A DNA stretch of 64,000 bases, from assembly GCA_958298945.1 (NCBI GenBank), contig OY282610.1, positions 53,637,667 to 53,701,666 of the forward strand, read 5' to 3'. Position 1 is the first letter of the stretch. Each line of letters begins with the position of its first letter. Under the pieces are notes generated by a model. That model saw only the letters and a list, made by a program, of their open reading frames with translations. It did no database searches and had not been told where the DNA came from. The translations under genes and the position numbers were made by a program. Below, piece by piece: positions 62,285 through 64,000 of this stretch. Source of the stretch: Atherix ibis (taxonomy: Eukaryota; Arthropoda; Insecta; Diptera; Athericidae).

Positions 62285-64000
62285 TTGCCTGAAAGTGCAC
62301 AATCATACGCCAAACAAACATCTCCAAAAACCCACCATTTTCATAGAGAAAAACAAATTTTAAGAGAAAGTGGACTCAGTGTAATAATTGTTGCCTCCTA
62401 TTTTTTGAGAAAACTGGGTGCCTGGTGTAAAAATTGGATTTTCGTAAATATTGTCACAAATTTTCGAATTTTTGTGGTTTTTTGCATATCTTTAGGTGGT
62501 CAATTTATTTTGCTTTCAGTAAATAAAAAATTTAATTTTAGGCAATTTTTTTTTAATAGTGCTCACAAAAATTTATTCTGAAAGGATATTCCTTTTTCGA
62601 TCTGGATAATATGGATCTAGAAGGCTATGTTAAAGTGTATGTAATGAAACCATGAAACAAATTGCCATTTTTATCCAAAAAAGCAAACTTTATTTTTAAA
62701 AAAATACAGCGAACTTTAGGTATTTTTTTTTAAAACGCCTGGAAAAAAATTTCCTGTAAGGACTTTTTTAGTCCGATCAGGATAATAAGAATATTTATTA
62801 GTTTCACATATGTATGCGCATTAACATCATTAAACAAATTTTCGAAAAAATTTCCTTTTTCATAGAAAAATAGAAATTTAAAAAAAAATTTAATGATCTT
62901 TTGGCAAATTTTTCTCAAAACTCCCACCGAAATTTATCGTGACATGTCATTTTCCTTCCAATCATTATATTAAGAGTCATAGAAGGTTTGCCTGAAAGTG
63001 TGCAATGACACCACAAAATAAATTCTAAAAACCTTAATTTGTATAAAAAAAAAAACGAATTTTAAGAAAGAAAACTATAAATTTTATGAATTTTTTCTCA
63101 AAATCACCAACAAAAATTTATCCAGAAAGAATATTCTCATTCCAATCGAAAAAATATGTATTGGAGAAGCTTTGCCTGAAAGTACGCAATGACACCATAA
63201 AAACAATTCTAAAAACCTTAATTTGTATACAAAAAAAAACGAATTTTAGGAAAGAAAACTATAAATTTTATGAATTTTTTCTCAAAATCACCAACAAAAA
63301 TTTATCCAGAAAGGATATTCTCATTCCAATCGAGAAAATATGCATTGGAGAAGCTTTGCCTAAGAGTACGCAATGACACCATAAAAACCGTTCTAAAAAC
63401 CTTAATTTTTATACAAAAAAAACGAATTTTAATAAAGAAAACAATTAATTTTATGAATTTTTTCTCAAAATCACCAACAAAAATTTATCCAGAAAGGATA
63501 TTCTCATTCCAATCGAGAAAATATGTATTGGAGAAGCTTTGCCTGAAAGTACGCAATGACACCATAAAAACAATTCTAAAAACCTTAATTTGTATACAAA
63601 AAAAAACGAATTTTAGGAAAGAAAACTATAAATTTTATGAATTTTTTCTCAAAATCACCAACAAAAATTTATCCAGAAAGGATATTCTCATTCCAATCGA
63701 GAAAATATGCATTGGAGAAGCTTTGCCTAAAAGTACGCAATGACACCATAAAAACCGTTCTAAAAACCTTAATTTTTATACAAAAAAAACGAATTTTAAG
63801 AAAGAAAACCATAAATTTTATGAATTTTTTCTCAAAATCACCAACAAAAATTTATCCAGAAATGATATTCTCATTCCAATCGAGAAAATATGCATTGGAG
63901 AAGCTTTGCCTGAAAGTACGCAATGACACCATAAAAACAATTCTAAAAACCTTAATTTTTATACAAAAAAAATGAATTTTAAGAAAGAAAACCATAAATT
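62285..64000 (+). repeat. HOR copy 38 (partial, 3' cut): D-X-E-F-G-ABABC
   Basis: Five classic monomers in an alternating A-B-A-B-C string, after which the window ends at the start of the next linker. The tail of G (from about 63026) is replaced by an A-type tail with 'aatttgtata' and 'aagaaagaaaactata'. Confidence 0.93.

Larger units (their letters stand above)
1..64000. repeat. AT-rich satellite DNA array with higher-order repeat (HOR) structure
   Basis: The entire window is tandem satellite DNA. A word close to 'acaaaaatttatccagaaag' recurs about every 184 bp (for example anchors at 41136, 41320, 41503, 41686), always on the same strand. Superimposed is a higher-order repeat: a core of diverged monomers (D, X, E, F, G; about 887 bp) followed by 2 to 7 classic monomers (8 in one shortened copy), giving HOR copies of about 1.25 to 2.18 kb. 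HOR copies are nearly identical, differing by scattered substitutions, A-tract length changes and whole-monomer gains or losses. This is the pattern expected from unequal crossing over and gene conversion in centromeric or pericentromeric arrays. No unique sequence interrupts it, so no stretch over 300 bp is left unexplained. Array identity is seen directly; the centromeric role is inference. Confidence 0.98.

Noticed and set aside
1..64000. CRISPR array
   Set aside because: There are no short direct repeats separated by unique spacers. All intervals are themselves repeat copies of about 184 bp.
1..64000. Transposable element or LTR array
   Set aside because: No terminal repeats, target-site duplications, or transposase or reverse-transcriptase motifs are visible, and every interval is accounted for by satellite monomers.
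1..64000. Assembly artefact explaining the repetitiveness
   Set aside because: HOR copies differ by private substitutions, indels and monomer strings, which a collapsed or looped assembly would not produce. The cleanest duplications (40310-46790 and 53093-60869) still deserve read support.
1..64000. Mitochondrial or plastid AT-rich control region
   Set aside because: No organellar genes are present, and a 64-kb HOR array with three or more repeat levels is not typical of organelle control regions.

Overview
The whole 64-kb window is one uninterrupted AT-rich satellite DNA array. It contains no recognisable protein-coding gene, RNA gene, transposon, CRISPR array or unique-sequence island. The basic unit is a monomer of about 184 bp. 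A hand count on the monomer at 41136-41319 gives 48 G/C in 184, or 26% GC. Monomers sit head-to-tail, all in the same orientation, and the array runs off both ends of the window.

The monomers form a higher-order repeat (HOR). Each HOR copy has a fixed core of diverged monomers, called here D, X, E, F and G (about 887 bp together). The core is followed by a run of n classic monomers of three subtypes: A, B and C. The usual order is D-X-E-F-G-A..B..C, then the next D. HOR lengths are quantised at about 1254, 1438, 1623, 1806, 1990 and 2174 bp, i.e. 887 + n x 184 with n = 2 to 7. I count 40 HOR copies or part copies, and each is listed with its subtype string. In the listing a copy starts at the TTG of 'ttgcctgaaagtgcacaatc' in D, an arbitrary but reproducible phase.

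Layout. Positions 1-7600 hold regular copies with n = 3 to 5. Positions 7601-27587 are the most rearranged: two copies share an identical deletion of D/X with an inverted filler, and blocks with shared private variants lie 8.35 kb and 11.6 kb apart. Positions 27588-40309 are mostly n = 4 copies, plus a 77-bp E/F deletion and a tandem pair of 1.25-kb copies. Positions 40310-48413 carry a tandemly duplicated HOR pair of 3.24 kb. Positions 48414-53092 hold short n = 3 copies sharing private variants, then an n = 5 copy. Positions 53093-62284 carry HOR pairs repeated at 3.98 and 3.8 kb. The last copy is cut by the window end.

Organism: this is eukaryotic heterochromatin, most plausibly centromeric or pericentromeric. 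Support is the nucleosome-scale monomer, the HOR organisation, the high similarity between HOR copies, and many short dyad symmetries. The species cannot be named from sequence alone. An insect or other invertebrate with an AT-rich genome is a reasonable guess; a plant is not excluded. The open reading frames that recur once per HOR are by-products of the repeat and are not annotated as genes.
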